Assembly (NCBI RefSeq): GCF_016862455.1 | Contig: NZ_BOMZ01000026.1 | Location: forward strand, 124,001 to 188,000 | Direction: 5' to 3' | Length of the DNA stretch: 64,000 bases | Origin: Actinoplanes utahensis | GTDB taxonomy: Bacteria; Actinomycetota; Actinomycetes; Mycobacteriales; Micromonosporaceae | In this document: piece after piece, positions 45,899 through 54,501 of the stretch | Position numbering within the stretch: the stretch's first letter is position 1 | How the letters are laid out: every line of letters starts with the position of its first letter | Program-made: the position numbers and the translations under genes | The notes under the pieces: model-generated | Databases searched by the model: none | What the model saw: only the letters and a program-made list of their open reading frames with translations | What the model was told of the DNA's origin: nothing

Positions 45899-48037
45899 AT
45901 GCTGCGAGATGTCCCCGGCGATGCCGGACGGTCCGGAAGGACACCTGCGGCATTCGCACGCGCGGCCGCGCCTTACGGGGGGACGGCCGTCGACGAGCAC
46001 CCGCGCTTGCCGGCGGCCGCCACCGAACTCTTCGGTCCCGCCCTGCACCGTGGGGTCCTGACCAGCGGTTCCGCGGATCAGCTCGCGGCGCTGACGGCCC
46101 GGGCGACGGGGGCGCCGAGCGCCTGCATCCAGTTCGCCGAGGGTGACCGGCTGCGGCTGTACGGCAGCTGGGGTGTCGCCGCCGACTGGGACGAGGTGAC
46201 CGAGACCGGTCTGGACGACTCGCTCGGCGGCATCGTGATGCGTTCCGGGCAGGCGCTGCTGATCCGGGACGCCGGTGACGACGACCGGGTTCCGGACGGG
46301 GTGCTGCGCCGGGACGGTGGCGCCTACCTGGGGGTTCCGGTGCACGACCGGATGGGTCTGGTGCTCGGCGTGTGCTGCGCCTACGACCATCGGCCCCGGG
46401 AGTGGACGCCGGAGCAGGTCGCGGCGGTGGCGGAGGCGGCCGACGTGGCGATGCTGCTGATCGGCGAGCAACTGGCCCGGCACGAGCTGGAACAGCAGCA
46501 CCGGTTCCTGGACGCGGTGCTGGACAGCCTGCACGACGGGGTGAGCGCGTGCGACGCCGACGGGCAGGTGGTGTTCGTCAACGAGCGGATGCGCAAGCTC
46601 TGGGGCGACCTGCCGGTGCACGACGTGACGGGGCTGACCGACGCGTCCGGGTTGCCGTTGCCGGAGCAGGAGCTGGGGCTGTTCCGGGCGTTGCGCGGCG
46701 AGCAGGTTCGCGACACGCCGATCGCGGCGCATCACGGGCGGCGGACCCGGTTCTTCCTGATGGACGCGCAGCCGATCCACGGGCCGGACGGCCGGGTGGT
46801 CGGCGCGGTGCAGGCGGTGCAGGACGTGACCCGGCAGCGGCGCGCGGAACGGTTCCGCAGCTGTGAGCTGGCGGTGACGACGGCGCTGGCGGAGGCGCCG
46901 AGCATCGAGGCGGCGGGCCCGCGGGTGCTGGCGGCGGTGGTCGCGACCCTGGACTGGGTGCACGCCGAGCTGTGGACGGTCGACGACGGGACGATCCGGG
47001 CGGCGGCGCGGTGGAGCGCCCCGGGCCGGCCGTCGGGGGTTCCGGTGCCGGAGCGCCTGGCGTACGGGCAGGGTCTGGCCGGGCGGGCCTGGCAGGTGGA
47101 CAAGCCGCTGTGGATCCGGGACGTGGGCCGCCCGCAGAGCCTGATCTCGCCGGACACCTCGGCGGATCTGCTGCACACCGCCCTGGCGGTTCCGGTGCAC
47201 GACGGCACGGGGACGATCGGGGTGCTGACCGTCTTCGCGGACTCGGTCGAGGATCCGGAGGACGAGCTGCTCGCGCTGATGTCGGGGATCGCCGCGCATC
47301 TGGGGCAGTTCGTGGAGCGGCGCCGGGTGGAGGATCTGCAACGGCAGCTGACCCGGAGCAAGAACGAGTACCTGGGGCTGATCGGTCACGAGCTGCGGAC
47401 CCCGCTCACGTCGATCAGCGCCTACACCGAGCTGCTGCGGGAGGCGGACGAGGCGACCCTGGTCCGGGACGGGCCCCGGCTGATCAAGGTGATCGAACGG
47501 AACACCAATCAGCTGCGGGAGATCATCAACGAGTTGCTGGAGCTGTCGGCGCTGGACGCGGGGCACGCGGACGTACGGCGTACCCCGATGGATCTCGCCG
47601 CCGTGGTCCGGGACGTGGTGGACCGTACCCGTGACGCGATCGACGGCGCCCCGGTGATCATCGACGCGGATCTGCCGGGCGAGCTGATCGTGCCGGGTGA
47701 CCGGGACCGGCTGCGGCACATCGTGGAGAACCTGCTGGGCAGCGCGGTCCGGTTCAGCCCGGACGGCGGCCGGGTCGGGGTGTCGCTGCGCAGCACGGGA
47801 CGGGCCGCCGAGCTGGCCGTCTCGGACGCGGCCGCCGACGTGCCGTGGGCCGAGCGGGAGCAGATGTTCACCGGCCATTTCCGGACGGCGCGCGGCCACG
47901 ACCGGACCCTGCCGGGCAGCGGGCTGGGCCTGACCCTGAGCCGGGCGGTGGTGGAGAGGCATCAGGGCAGCATCGAGCTGACCGGCGGCGACTCCGGGAC
48001 GACGGTGCTGGTCCGGCTGCCGCTGGAGGTGCGCTGA
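45899..48037 (+). CDS. GAF-PAS-GAF sensor histidine kinase with degenerate ATP-binding site
   Basis: 712 residues, cytoplasmic: GAF (about 45-190), PAS (about 200-320), GAF (about 325-470), then HisKA with H497 in GLIGHELRTPL and a HATPase domain (590-710). The N box reads ENLLGSAVRFSP where NLLxNAxKFSP is usual, losing the Mg-binding Asn. The G1 region reads VSDAAADVP instead of DxGxG. The G2 region GSGLGLTLSRAV is intact. Kinase activity is therefore doubtful. GGAGG (45888-45892) six bases before the ATG fixes the start. No response regulator is adjacent; it converges with the next gene, stops four bases apart. Confidence 0.88.
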   Translation: MLRDVPGDAGRSGRTPAAFARAAAPYGGTAVDEHPRLPAAATELFGPALHRGVLTSGSADQLAALTARATGAPSACIQFAEGDRLRLYGSWGVAADWDEVTETGLDDSLGGIVMRSGQALLIRDAGDDDRVPDGVLRRDGGAYLGVPVHDRMGLVLGVCCAYDHRPREWTPEQVAAVAEAADVAMLLIGEQLARHELEQQHRFLDAVLDSLHDGVSACDADGQVVFVNERMRKLWGDLPVHDVTGLTDASGLPLPEQELGLFRALRGEQVRDTPIAAHHGRRTRFFLMDAQPIHGPDGRVVGAVQAVQDVTRQRRAERFRSCELAVTTALAEAPSIEAAGPRVLAAVVATLDWVHAELWTVDDGTIRAAARWSAPGRPSGVPVPERLAYGQGLAGRAWQVDKPLWIRDVGRPQSLISPDTSADLLHTALAVPVHDGTGTIGVLTVFADSVEDPEDELLALMSGIAAHLGQFVERRRVEDLQRQLTRSKNEYLGLIGHELRTPLTSISAYTELLREADEATLVRDGPRLIKVIERNTNQLREIINELLELSALDAGHADVRRTPMDLAAVVRDVVDRTRDAIDGAPVIIDADLPGELIVPGDRDRLRHIVENLLGSAVRFSPDGGRVGVSLRSTGRAAELAVSDAAADVPWAEREQMFTGHFRTARGHDRTLPGSGLGLTLSRAVVERHQGSIELTGGDSGTTVLVRLPLEVR

Positions 48038-48041
48038 CCGC

Positions 48042-48617
48042 TCAGTCGGAGGTGGGCCGGCCACGCCGTTCGATGTCGCGGTGGACCTCCGGGTCCCACT
48101 TGGAGGCGTCCCAGTCCTCGCTGGTGACGATCGACCGGCTACTGCCGCCGAGGTCGGCCCGGCCGGTTTCGCGGCGCACCCGGGTCCGGGTGGCGACCAC
48201 CCCGGCGATCAGTGCCAGCCAGCCGGCGAGGCGCAGCCCGGCCAGGACCACTCCGGGCAGCGCCAGCAGGTAGCTCAGGCTGATCAGCAGCAGGGTCACG
48301 AAGAGGCCGCCGTATCCGGCGAGGCCGGGGCCACTGGGTGACACCCGGTGCGCGCTGATGATCCAGACGATCGTGGAGATCAGCAGGCCGATGACACAGA
48401 CCCAGGTCACCAGCCCGAGCGCCATCATGCCGATCAGGACGCCGCTCTGGGTGCCGGGTGTGGCCGGATCGGCGCCGCTCCCCAGCACGGCCACCACGAA
48501 CAGCGCCGCCGCCAGGGAGACCAGCAGGAAGCCGATGCTGAACCGGATCACCCGGCGGGTCGCCAGGGCGAACTGCTCCAGGTTGCCCTCGTGCGGCGGC
48601 AGGTTCTCGTAGCTCAT
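48042..48617 (-). CDS. Membrane protein, unknown
   Basis: 191 residues with four TM helices (about 24-46, 62-85, 98-120, 125-140) and a hydrophilic C-terminal tail ending in charged residues (SEDWDASKWDPEVHRDIERR). ATG at 48617 (MSYENLPPHEGN) with GGGGAGG upstream. It lies 56 bases after the ggt gene on the same strand. No family recognised. Confidence 0.7.
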   Translation of the reverse strand: MSYENLPPHEGNLEQFALATRRVIRFSIGFLLVSLAAALFVVAVLGSGADPATPGTQSGVLIGMMALGLVTWVCVIGLLISTIVWIISAHRVSPSGPGLAGYGGLFVTLLLISLSYLLALPGVVLAGLRLAGWLALIAGVVATRTRVRRETGRADLGGSSRSIVTSEDWDASKWDPEVHRDIERRGRPTSD

Positions 48618-48673
48618 GAGTCCTCCCCGGTCGATCGGGACATTGTCGCCGATCGACCGGGGAACGACGAATC

Positions 48674-50473
48674 TCAGCGGGTGGGGTGCACCACGGCCGC
48701 CGCGCCGCCACCACGGCGGACCGGTTCGGCGGTGGCGATGAAGCCGCCGCCGCGGGTGAACTCGATGGCGGTGGCCGCGCCGAGTTCGGCGACGTCCGGG
48801 CCGAAGGTGTGGCCGCGGGCGGTCAGCTGCGGCCCGTAGGTGGTGCGGAACGCCGGTTCGGCCTGGATCCCGGCGCTGTTGCGCTGTGAGGCGCGCGGCG
48901 CGGCCATCGCCTGCGGCAGGGTCATGCCCAGGTCGATCCGGTTGACCAGCACCTGCAGGACGGTGGTGATGATGCTGGCGCCGCCGGGCGAGCCGAGCGC
49001 CAGGAACGGCTTGCCGCCCTTGAGCACGATGGTCGGCGACATCGAGCTGCGCGGCCGCTTGCCGGGGCCCGGCAGGTTGGGGTCGGGCGCGGCGCCCTGG
49101 GTCGGCGCGAAGTTGAAGTCGGTCAGCTCGTTGTTGAGGAGGAAGCCGCGGCCCGGCACGACCATCGCGTTGCCGCCGGTGGCCTCCAGGGTGAAGGTGT
49201 ACTCGACGACGTTGCCCCAGCGGTCGGCGACGGTCAGGTTGCTGGTGCTCTGGCCCTCCTCGACCTTGCCGCCGGTGGTGGCGGTGGCGCATCCGGACCC
49301 GTTCAGGTCGCCGGGCGGGACCGGCTTGGTGAGCGCGGTGGTGCGGCTGATCTCGCAGGCCCGCTGCGCGGCCCACCGATCCGAGATCAACTTCTTGAGG
49401 ACCTCCTTCTCGGTGTACGCCCCCACGTACCGATTCCGGTCGGCGAAGGCCAGGGCCGACGATTCGAGGTAGTAGTGCAGCTTGTCGGCGGTGGTCGCGG
49501 ACTTCGGCAGCCCCGCCTCGATGATGTTCAGCGCCTCGCCGACCGCGGTGCCGCCGCTGGACGGCGTGGACATGCCGTAGAGGGTGAGGCCGCGGTAGTC
49601 GGAGCGGGTCGGCGCCGGGAACCGCAGGCGGTACGCCGCCAGGTCGGCCTCGGTCAGGACACCGGGCCGGATCGGGTACGCCCACGTGCCGACCGGCTCG
49701 GCGGCCAGTGGCGGGCGCTGCACGGTCTCGACGATGTCCTCGGCGAGCGCCCCGCGATAGAAGGCGCCGGCGCCTCGCTTGCCGAGGAGGCGGTAGGTGG
49801 CCGCCATGTCCGGGTTGCGCTGGATCGAGCCGACCGCCGGCGGCTGCCCGCCCGGCAGGTACAGCTTCTTCGTCGACTCGAACTGACCGAACGCGCCGGC
49901 GATGTCGGCGATCTGCTGGCGGAACGTGGCGTCGACGACGAACCCGCGCTCGGCGAGCCGGGCGGCCGGCTCCAGCGCGGCGCCCAGCGACCGGGTGCCC
50001 CACCTCTTCAGCGCGGTCTCCCAGGTGGCGGGTGTGCCGGGGACCCCGGCGGAGAGGCCGCTGACGCGGGCCTCGTTGAAGTCGTACGGCAAGCCGTCCG
50101 CCGGGTCGATGAAGTACTTCTCGGTGGCCGCGGCGGGCGCCGTCTCCCGCCCGTCGATGGTGGAGACCGTCCGGGACCGGGCGTCGTAGTAGACGAAGAA
50201 GCCGCCACCACCGATGCCGGCCGAGAACGGCTCGGTGACCCCGATGGCCGCGGCGGCGGCGACGGCCGCGTCCACCGCGTTGCCGCCACGCCGCAGCACG
50301 TCGAGGCCGATGGCGGTGGCGTCGGCGTCGACGGTGGACACGGCCCCGCCGTAGCCGGTGGCGGTGGGGACCTTCGGCGGGGCGGTGTGACCTCCCGCAT
50401 GGGCCGGTGGGGACGCGACCGCGACACCCAGGGTGGTCAGGGACAGCGCTGTCAGCGCGGGCAGGAGCCGCAT
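48674..50473 (-). CDS. ggt: Gamma-glutamyltransferase / glutathione hydrolase precursor
   Basis: 599 residues. Signal peptide 1-26 (ending PPAHA), so it is secreted. The Ntn-hydrolase nucleophile is T410 in EGQSTSNLTVADRWGN, where the precursor is cleaved into large and small subunits. The small subunit shows GFLLNNELTDFNF and the oxyanion segment SSMSPTIVLK. The Thr-Ser-Asn replaces the commoner TTH, but the catalytic Thr is kept. It hydrolyses or transfers gamma-glutamyl groups of glutathione and related peptides. Confidence 0.92.
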   Translation of the reverse strand: MRLLPALTALSLTTLGVAVASPPAHAGGHTAPPKVPTATGYGGAVSTVDADATAIGLDVLRRGGNAVDAAVAAAAAIGVTEPFSAGIGGGGFFVYYDARSRTVSTIDGRETAPAAATEKYFIDPADGLPYDFNEARVSGLSAGVPGTPATWETALKRWGTRSLGAALEPAARLAERGFVVDATFRQQIADIAGAFGQFESTKKLYLPGGQPPAVGSIQRNPDMAATYRLLGKRGAGAFYRGALAEDIVETVQRPPLAAEPVGTWAYPIRPGVLTEADLAAYRLRFPAPTRSDYRGLTLYGMSTPSSGGTAVGEALNIIEAGLPKSATTADKLHYYLESSALAFADRNRYVGAYTEKEVLKKLISDRWAAQRACEISRTTALTKPVPPGDLNGSGCATATTGGKVEEGQSTSNLTVADRWGNVVEYTFTLEATGGNAMVVPGRGFLLNNELTDFNFAPTQGAAPDPNLPGPGKRPRSSMSPTIVLKGGKPFLALGSPGGASIITTVLQVLVNRIDLGMTLPQAMAAPRASQRNSAGIQAEPAFRTTYGPQLTARGHTFGPDVAELGAATAIEFTRGGGFIATAEPVRRGGGAAAVVHPTR

Positions 50474-50543
50474 CAGCCCTCCAGGTTGGACAATGTCGGT
50501 CGTCCATCCCTGCCTACCGGTGATCGGACAGGGACACAACCTC

Positions 50544-52064
50544 TCAACCGACGCCGAACGGCTTCGGTTCGATCGCCGGGCAGGTGGCGTCCGCCGCCGG
50601 CAGGGTCAGGTCGGTGAGGTAACGGTCCACGGCGGCGCTCACGCAGTCGCTGTGGCTGTACGCGACGTGCCCCCAGCCCTGGTAGGTGAGCAGCCGGGCG
50701 GACGGGCCGAGCTGGCGGGCCACCCGCTGCGCCCAGGGGTAGGCGGTGGCCGGGTCGTACCGGGCGTTGACCAGCAGCACCGGCCCGGCCGCGGCCGGGA
50801 TCGGGCGCTGCGGGTTGACCGGGGCCTCCCGGCGGCCGAGACAGCCGGAGACGGCGGTCAGCGCGAGCGGGGAGGCGCGCATCTGCGGGGCGCGGGCGGC
50901 CATCGCCCGCAGCTTGTCCCGGAACCCGCCGAAGCCGCCGGCCGGCAGCGCCCAGTCCTGGCAGATGACCGCCGGGAAGCTGTGCGGGGTGAGATCCTCG
51001 GCCCGGCTCCGGGCGGCCCGGGCCACCGGGGTGGCGGCCGGCTCGTACGCCTCCTTGAGGTAGTACGCGAACGAGTACCACTGCGGGTCGTAGAACGCGC
51101 TGAACGCCGCCGACACCAGATCCCAGGCGCTGAGCCGGTCCGGCGGGTCGTACGGGCTGATCAGCTTCCCGGCCGCCGCCCGCTTCATCAGCTCGGCCCA
51201 GATCGCCTTGATGTCGCGGCCGCGCAGCACACACCGGCTGTCCCGGGCGCACCACGCCACGAACTGGTCGAACGCGTTCTGCACCGCCTCCGCGGTCTGG
51301 GTCAGGAACGCGTCCACCCCGGCGCTGTGGTCCATCACGCTGTCCAGCACCAGGGCCCGCAGCCGGTCCGGGTAGCGCTCGGCGTAGAGCTGCCCGATCA
51401 GGGTTCCGTAGGACGCGCCGTAGAAGCTGACCCGCGGCTCGCCGAGAGCGATCCGGACCGCCTCCATGTCCCGGACCACACTGAGCGTGTCCGCGTGGTC
51501 GTAGATCAGGCCGCTGCGGCCGGCGCAGTCCGCGGCCAGGCGCCGGTTGTGGTCCTCGGCGCGGCGGAACTGGTCCTCGGTGGTGAACAGCGGCTCGGGT
51601 TTCGCGTCGACCAGGTCCTGATCGCACAGGATCGGGGCGCTGCGGCCGACACCGCGCGGGTCGATGCCGACGATGTCGAACCGGCGGCGCACCTCGGAGT
51701 GGAAGAACTCGTGGTCGAGAGCCATGTTGAGAGCCGAGACACCGGGGCCGCCCGGGTTGACCATCAGGACGCCGAGGCGGGCCTTCGGGTCGGTGGCGGG
51801 GCTCCGGGCCAGATGCAGGTCGAAGTGCTCGCCGAGCGGGGCGGTCCAGTCGACCGGGACGCTCATCGTGCCGCACTGGACCTTGTCGTCCTCGGGGCAG
51901 GGCTTCCAGCGGATCGGGCCGGCGGCGGCCTCGTGGCGCAGGACCCGGGGCGGCGTGCCCAGAGCCCGGTCGGCCAGGGCCGGTTGTGGCGCGTACCCGA
52001 GAAGGGTCGTACAGGTGAAGATCGCGGCCATGACCGGCCGTGCCAGAGCTCGCATCGGCCTCAT
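50544..52064 (-). CDS. Secreted alpha/beta-hydrolase, TAP-like (tripeptidyl aminopeptidase family)
   Basis: 506 residues. Signal peptide of about 31 residues (ending QPALA). Catalytic Ser in SFYGASYGTLIGQ, Asp in LLVNARYDPATAY and His in GWGHVAYSHSDC; a Cys-rich lid and C-terminal TAP domain. It has the layout of Streptomyces SlpD/TAP serine peptidases releasing N-terminal peptides outside the cell. ATG 52064 or 52055. An inverted repeat 12 bases upstream of the start may regulate it. Confidence 0.9.
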   Translation of the reverse strand: MRPMRALARPVMAAIFTCTTLLGYAPQPALADRALGTPPRVLRHEAAAGPIRWKPCPEDDKVQCGTMSVPVDWTAPLGEHFDLHLARSPATDPKARLGVLMVNPGGPGVSALNMALDHEFFHSEVRRRFDIVGIDPRGVGRSAPILCDQDLVDAKPEPLFTTEDQFRRAEDHNRRLAADCAGRSGLIYDHADTLSVVRDMEAVRIALGEPRVSFYGASYGTLIGQLYAERYPDRLRALVLDSVMDHSAGVDAFLTQTAEAVQNAFDQFVAWCARDSRCVLRGRDIKAIWAELMKRAAAGKLISPYDPPDRLSAWDLVSAAFSAFYDPQWYSFAYYLKEAYEPAATPVARAARSRAEDLTPHSFPAVICQDWALPAGGFGGFRDKLRAMAARAPQMRASPLALTAVSGCLGRREAPVNPQRPIPAAAGPVLLVNARYDPATAYPWAQRVARQLGPSARLLTYQGWGHVAYSHSDCVSAAVDRYLTDLTLPAADATCPAIEPKPFGVG

Positions 52065-52075
52065 CTTGGGCCGCC

Positions 52076-52097
52076 TTCACCGGAAGAATCCGGTGAA
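52076..52097 (-). promoter_or_regulatory. Inverted repeat upstream of the TAP-like peptidase gene
   Basis: TTCACCGG-AAGAAT-CCGGTGAA: perfect 8-bp arms with a 6-base centre, immediately upstream of the start codon of the peptidase gene. This is a good shape for a dimeric repressor operator or a 5' leader hairpin. A second palindrome TCACAT-N6-ATGTGA lies at 52121-52138. Confidence 0.5.
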
Positions 52098-52136
52098 CGG
52101 TGGCATTTTCCGCATTTAGGTCACATGACGGTATGT

Positions 52137-52172
52137 GAGGGTCGCCGTGGCGCCGTTGCCACGGCGACCCTC
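52137..52172 (-). terminator. Hairpin after the 80-residue gene
   Basis: A perfect 14-bp stem (52137-52150 with 52159-52172) and 8-base loop, beginning 11 bases beyond the stop codon at 52183 on the minus strand. It insulates the peptidase gene from upstream transcription. Confidence 0.8.
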
Positions 52173-52182
52173 CCCCGGCCCG

Positions 52183-52425
52183 TCAGCGGCCCGGGGGCAA
52201 TGCGGAGATGGCGGACGCGTACTGCGCGATCTGGCGTTTGTTCGGCACCACGCCGTACACCCGCAGCTGGTCCTGGATCTCCAGTTTGATGTCGTCCTCC
52301 GGGCGGCCGCGATGGGTCTGCATCACCTGGTTGACGACGTGGTCGACACGTAGTTGCATCTGCCAGCCCACCGGGCGGCGGGAGGCGCCGCCGGTGAGGC
52401 CGCTGAGAGCGGTGAGGGGGTTCAT
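52183..52425 (-). CDS. Small hypothetical protein (80 aa)
   Basis: 80 residues starting MNPLTALSGLTGG with basic helical content (QMQLRVDHVVNQVMQTHRG). Cytoplasmic by appearance. ATG 52425 has a purine-rich upstream stretch, and the strong terminator right after the stop supports a real gene. Related short proteins seem common in Actinoplanes, but no function is known to me. Confidence 0.6.
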   Translation of the reverse strand: MNPLTALSGLTGGASRRPVGWQMQLRVDHVVNQVMQTHRGRPEDDIKLEIQDQLRVYGVVPNKRQIAQYASAISALPPGR

Positions 52426-52489
52426 GCCCGCCCCATCGGTCGCGTGAGGGCCCGAGTTGACGATTCGCGGGCCCTCGGCACCACCATCG

Positions 52490-52753
52490 CTACTCAGGCG
52501 CACCCGGCCGGACCTCAGCGTCCTCCTCCGGCGGCTCGGGCGGCGGGTTCAGCCGCAGCCAGAGCAGCATCAGCAGGCCGAGGGCGAGCATGCCCAGGCC
52601 CATCCAGAGATTGATGCGTACGCCCTGCGCCTTCTCCAGTTCGGCGGAGTCGTCGAAGAAGCCGATCAGGGTGACGATCACGCCGTACACCACGAACAGG
52701 CCGCCGATCACCCGCCGCACGTCGAACAGCCGCGCGAGTTTGCGCTGCGCCAT
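52490..52753 (-). CDS. Small two-TM membrane protein downstream of the symporter
   Basis: 87 residues with a basic N-terminus (MAQRKLARLFDVRR), TM helices at about 15-33 and 50-67, and an acidic Pro-rich tail. GGTGAGGAG precedes the ATG, within a 36-bp duplication of the end of the symporter gene. It is probably co-transcribed with the sodium:solute symporter and could be an accessory subunit. Confidence 0.72.
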   Translation of the reverse strand: MAQRKLARLFDVRRVIGGLFVVYGVIVTLIGFFDDSAELEKAQGVRINLWMGLGMLALGLLMLLWLRLNPPPEPPEEDAEVRPGAPE

Positions 52754-52821
52754 CAGTCAGCTCCTCACCGGACGGGGATGTCCAGACATCATTCGGCCCC
52801 TCACCAGACGGGGATGTACAG
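52750..52821. repeat. 36-bp tandem duplication spanning the symporter stop and next RBS
   Basis: Units 52750-52785 and 52786-52821, 30 of 36 positions identical. The upstream unit (on the minus strand) carries the last codons and stop of the symporter; the second carries a degenerate copy of them plus the ribosome site and start of the small membrane protein gene. Confidence 0.9.
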
Positions 52822-54435
52822 AAGGAAGGCAAGGACCACGGCGATCACACCGAGCAGCACCGGGTTGCGCCACCACACCCGGTCCGCGACCAGGGCGTCG
52901 CCCGAGCCGTAGACCAGCCCGCGCAGTTCCTCGTCGGTCTTGCGCGGAGTGAACGGGGTGATGATCGCGGCCACCACGACCGCCGTCACGAACGCCAGGC
53001 CCGCGCCCCAGAAGCTCTGCTCCAGGTCCGAGTTGAACTTCAGCACCTCGGTCAGGTGCAGGATGTAGAGCGTGAACGCGGCCAGGAAGCCGAGGAACAG
53101 CGACCAGAACCCGGCCCACGCCGACATCCGCTTCCAGAACATGCCGACGATGAAGGTGGCGAACAGCGGCGCGTTGAACAGCGAGAACAGCGCCTGGATG
53201 TAGTTCATGATGTTGTCGAACCCGGCCGCGATGAACGCCGTGCCGATACCGACGATGATCCCGGCGACCGTGGCGATCCGGCCCACCCGCACGTAGTAGG
53301 CGTCGTCGCGGTCCTTGCGGATGTAGGTCTGCCAGATGTCATAGGTGAAGACGGTGTTGAAGCCGCTCACGTTCGCCGCCATGCCGGCCATGAACGACGC
53401 CACCAGACCGGTCACCGCCACCCCGAGCACACCGTTCGGCAGCAGGTCGCGCATCAGCAGCGGGATCGCGTTGTTGTAGGTCATGTCGCCGTCCGGAGCA
53501 CCCAGACCCTGCACGGTGACCAGGGCGATCAGGCCCGGGATCACGGTGACGGCCGGGATCAGCAGCTTCGGGAAGGCGCCGATGATCGGGGTGCGCCGGG
53601 CCGCGCTCATGTCCTTGGCGCTCAGGGCCCGCTGCACCTCGGCGAAGTTCGTGGTCCAGTACCCGAACGACAGCACGAAGCCGAGGCCGAAGACGATGCC
53701 GATCCAGCTCGCGCCGAGCGGGTTGTCGGTGCCGCCGGTGTCCGCCCAGGTGTGCAGGCCGGCCTCGCCGAGCGGGGTCTGCCGCACCTTCTCGAACAGG
53801 CCGTCGATGCCGCCGACCTTCACCAGGCCGATGATGGTGATCGGCAGCAGACCGGCCACGATCACGAAGAACTGCAGGACCTCGTTGTAGATCGCCGCCG
53901 ACAGGCCGCCCAGGACGATGTAGGAGAGCACGATCACCGCGCCGACCACGATCGAGGTCCAGAGCTGCCAGCCGAGCAGGGCCTGCAGGATGAGGGCCAG
54001 GGCGTACAGGTTGACACCGGCGATCAGCACCTGCGCCACCGCGAAACTGACCGCGTTGAACAGGTGGGTCGGCCGGTTGAACCGCAGTCGGAGGAACTCG
54101 GGGACGCTGCGGACCTTGGAGCCGTAGTAGAACGGCATCATCACGATGCCGAGGAACACCATGGCCGGGATCGCGCCGATCCAGTAGTAGTGCAGGGTCA
54201 TCAGGCCGTACTGGGCCCCGTTCGCGGCCATGCCGACGATCTCGAGGGCGCCCAGGTTGGCGGAGATGAAGGCCAGCCCGGTCACCCAGGCCGGCATCGA
54301 GCGCCCGGACAGGAAGAAGTCCGCGCTGCTCTTGATCGCCCGGCGGGCCGCGAATCCGACCCCGAGCACGGTGACGAAATAGATCGCCAGAATCAGATAG
54401 TCGACGAAACCCACGTCGAGCCGGAGTCCGGACAC
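52801..54435 (-). CDS. Sodium:solute symporter (SSS family)
   Basis: 544 residues with 13-14 TM helices. The N-terminus (DYLILAIYFVTVLGVGFAARR, SSADFFLSGRSMPAWVTGLA) and the segment SFMAGMAANVSGFNTVFTYDIWQ match SGLT-type symporters, the latter at the Na+-site helix. It is closest in style to vSGLT sugar transporters; the substrate is not fixed. GTG start with CAGGAGGTGG. The upstream region has tandem TGTGAAAA words that may bind a regulator. Confidence 0.9.
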   Translation of the reverse strand: MSGLRLDVGFVDYLILAIYFVTVLGVGFAARRAIKSSADFFLSGRSMPAWVTGLAFISANLGALEIVGMAANGAQYGLMTLHYYWIGAIPAMVFLGIVMMPFYYGSKVRSVPEFLRLRFNRPTHLFNAVSFAVAQVLIAGVNLYALALILQALLGWQLWTSIVVGAVIVLSYIVLGGLSAAIYNEVLQFFVIVAGLLPITIIGLVKVGGIDGLFEKVRQTPLGEAGLHTWADTGGTDNPLGASWIGIVFGLGFVLSFGYWTTNFAEVQRALSAKDMSAARRTPIIGAFPKLLIPAVTVIPGLIALVTVQGLGAPDGDMTYNNAIPLLMRDLLPNGVLGVAVTGLVASFMAGMAANVSGFNTVFTYDIWQTYIRKDRDDAYYVRVGRIATVAGIIVGIGTAFIAAGFDNIMNYIQALFSLFNAPLFATFIVGMFWKRMSAWAGFWSLFLGFLAAFTLYILHLTEVLKFNSDLEQSFWGAGLAFVTAVVVAAIITPFTPRKTDEELRGLVYGSGDALVADRVWWRNPVLLGVIAVVLAFLLYIPVW

Positions 54436-54482
54436 GGACCACCTCCTGCGAATGTGGCCCGCGTCCTACCCGGATCGAAGAT

Positions 54483-54501
54483 TTTTCACACCCTTTTCAC
54501 A
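54483..54501 (-). promoter_or_regulatory. Direct repeat TGTGAAAA x2 upstream of the symporter gene
   Basis: On the minus strand TGTGAAAA-GGG-TGTGAAAA, period 11, one helical turn, about 50 bases upstream of the symporter GTG and overlapping the stop of the HAD gene. A TAGGAC sequence closer to the start could be the -10. Confidence 0.4.

Noticed and set aside
48620..50507. Long minus-strand frame in register with the 191-residue membrane protein, overlapping ggt
   Set aside because: The upstream part is an Arg/Gly-rich out-of-frame copy of ggt; the membrane protein starts at 48617.
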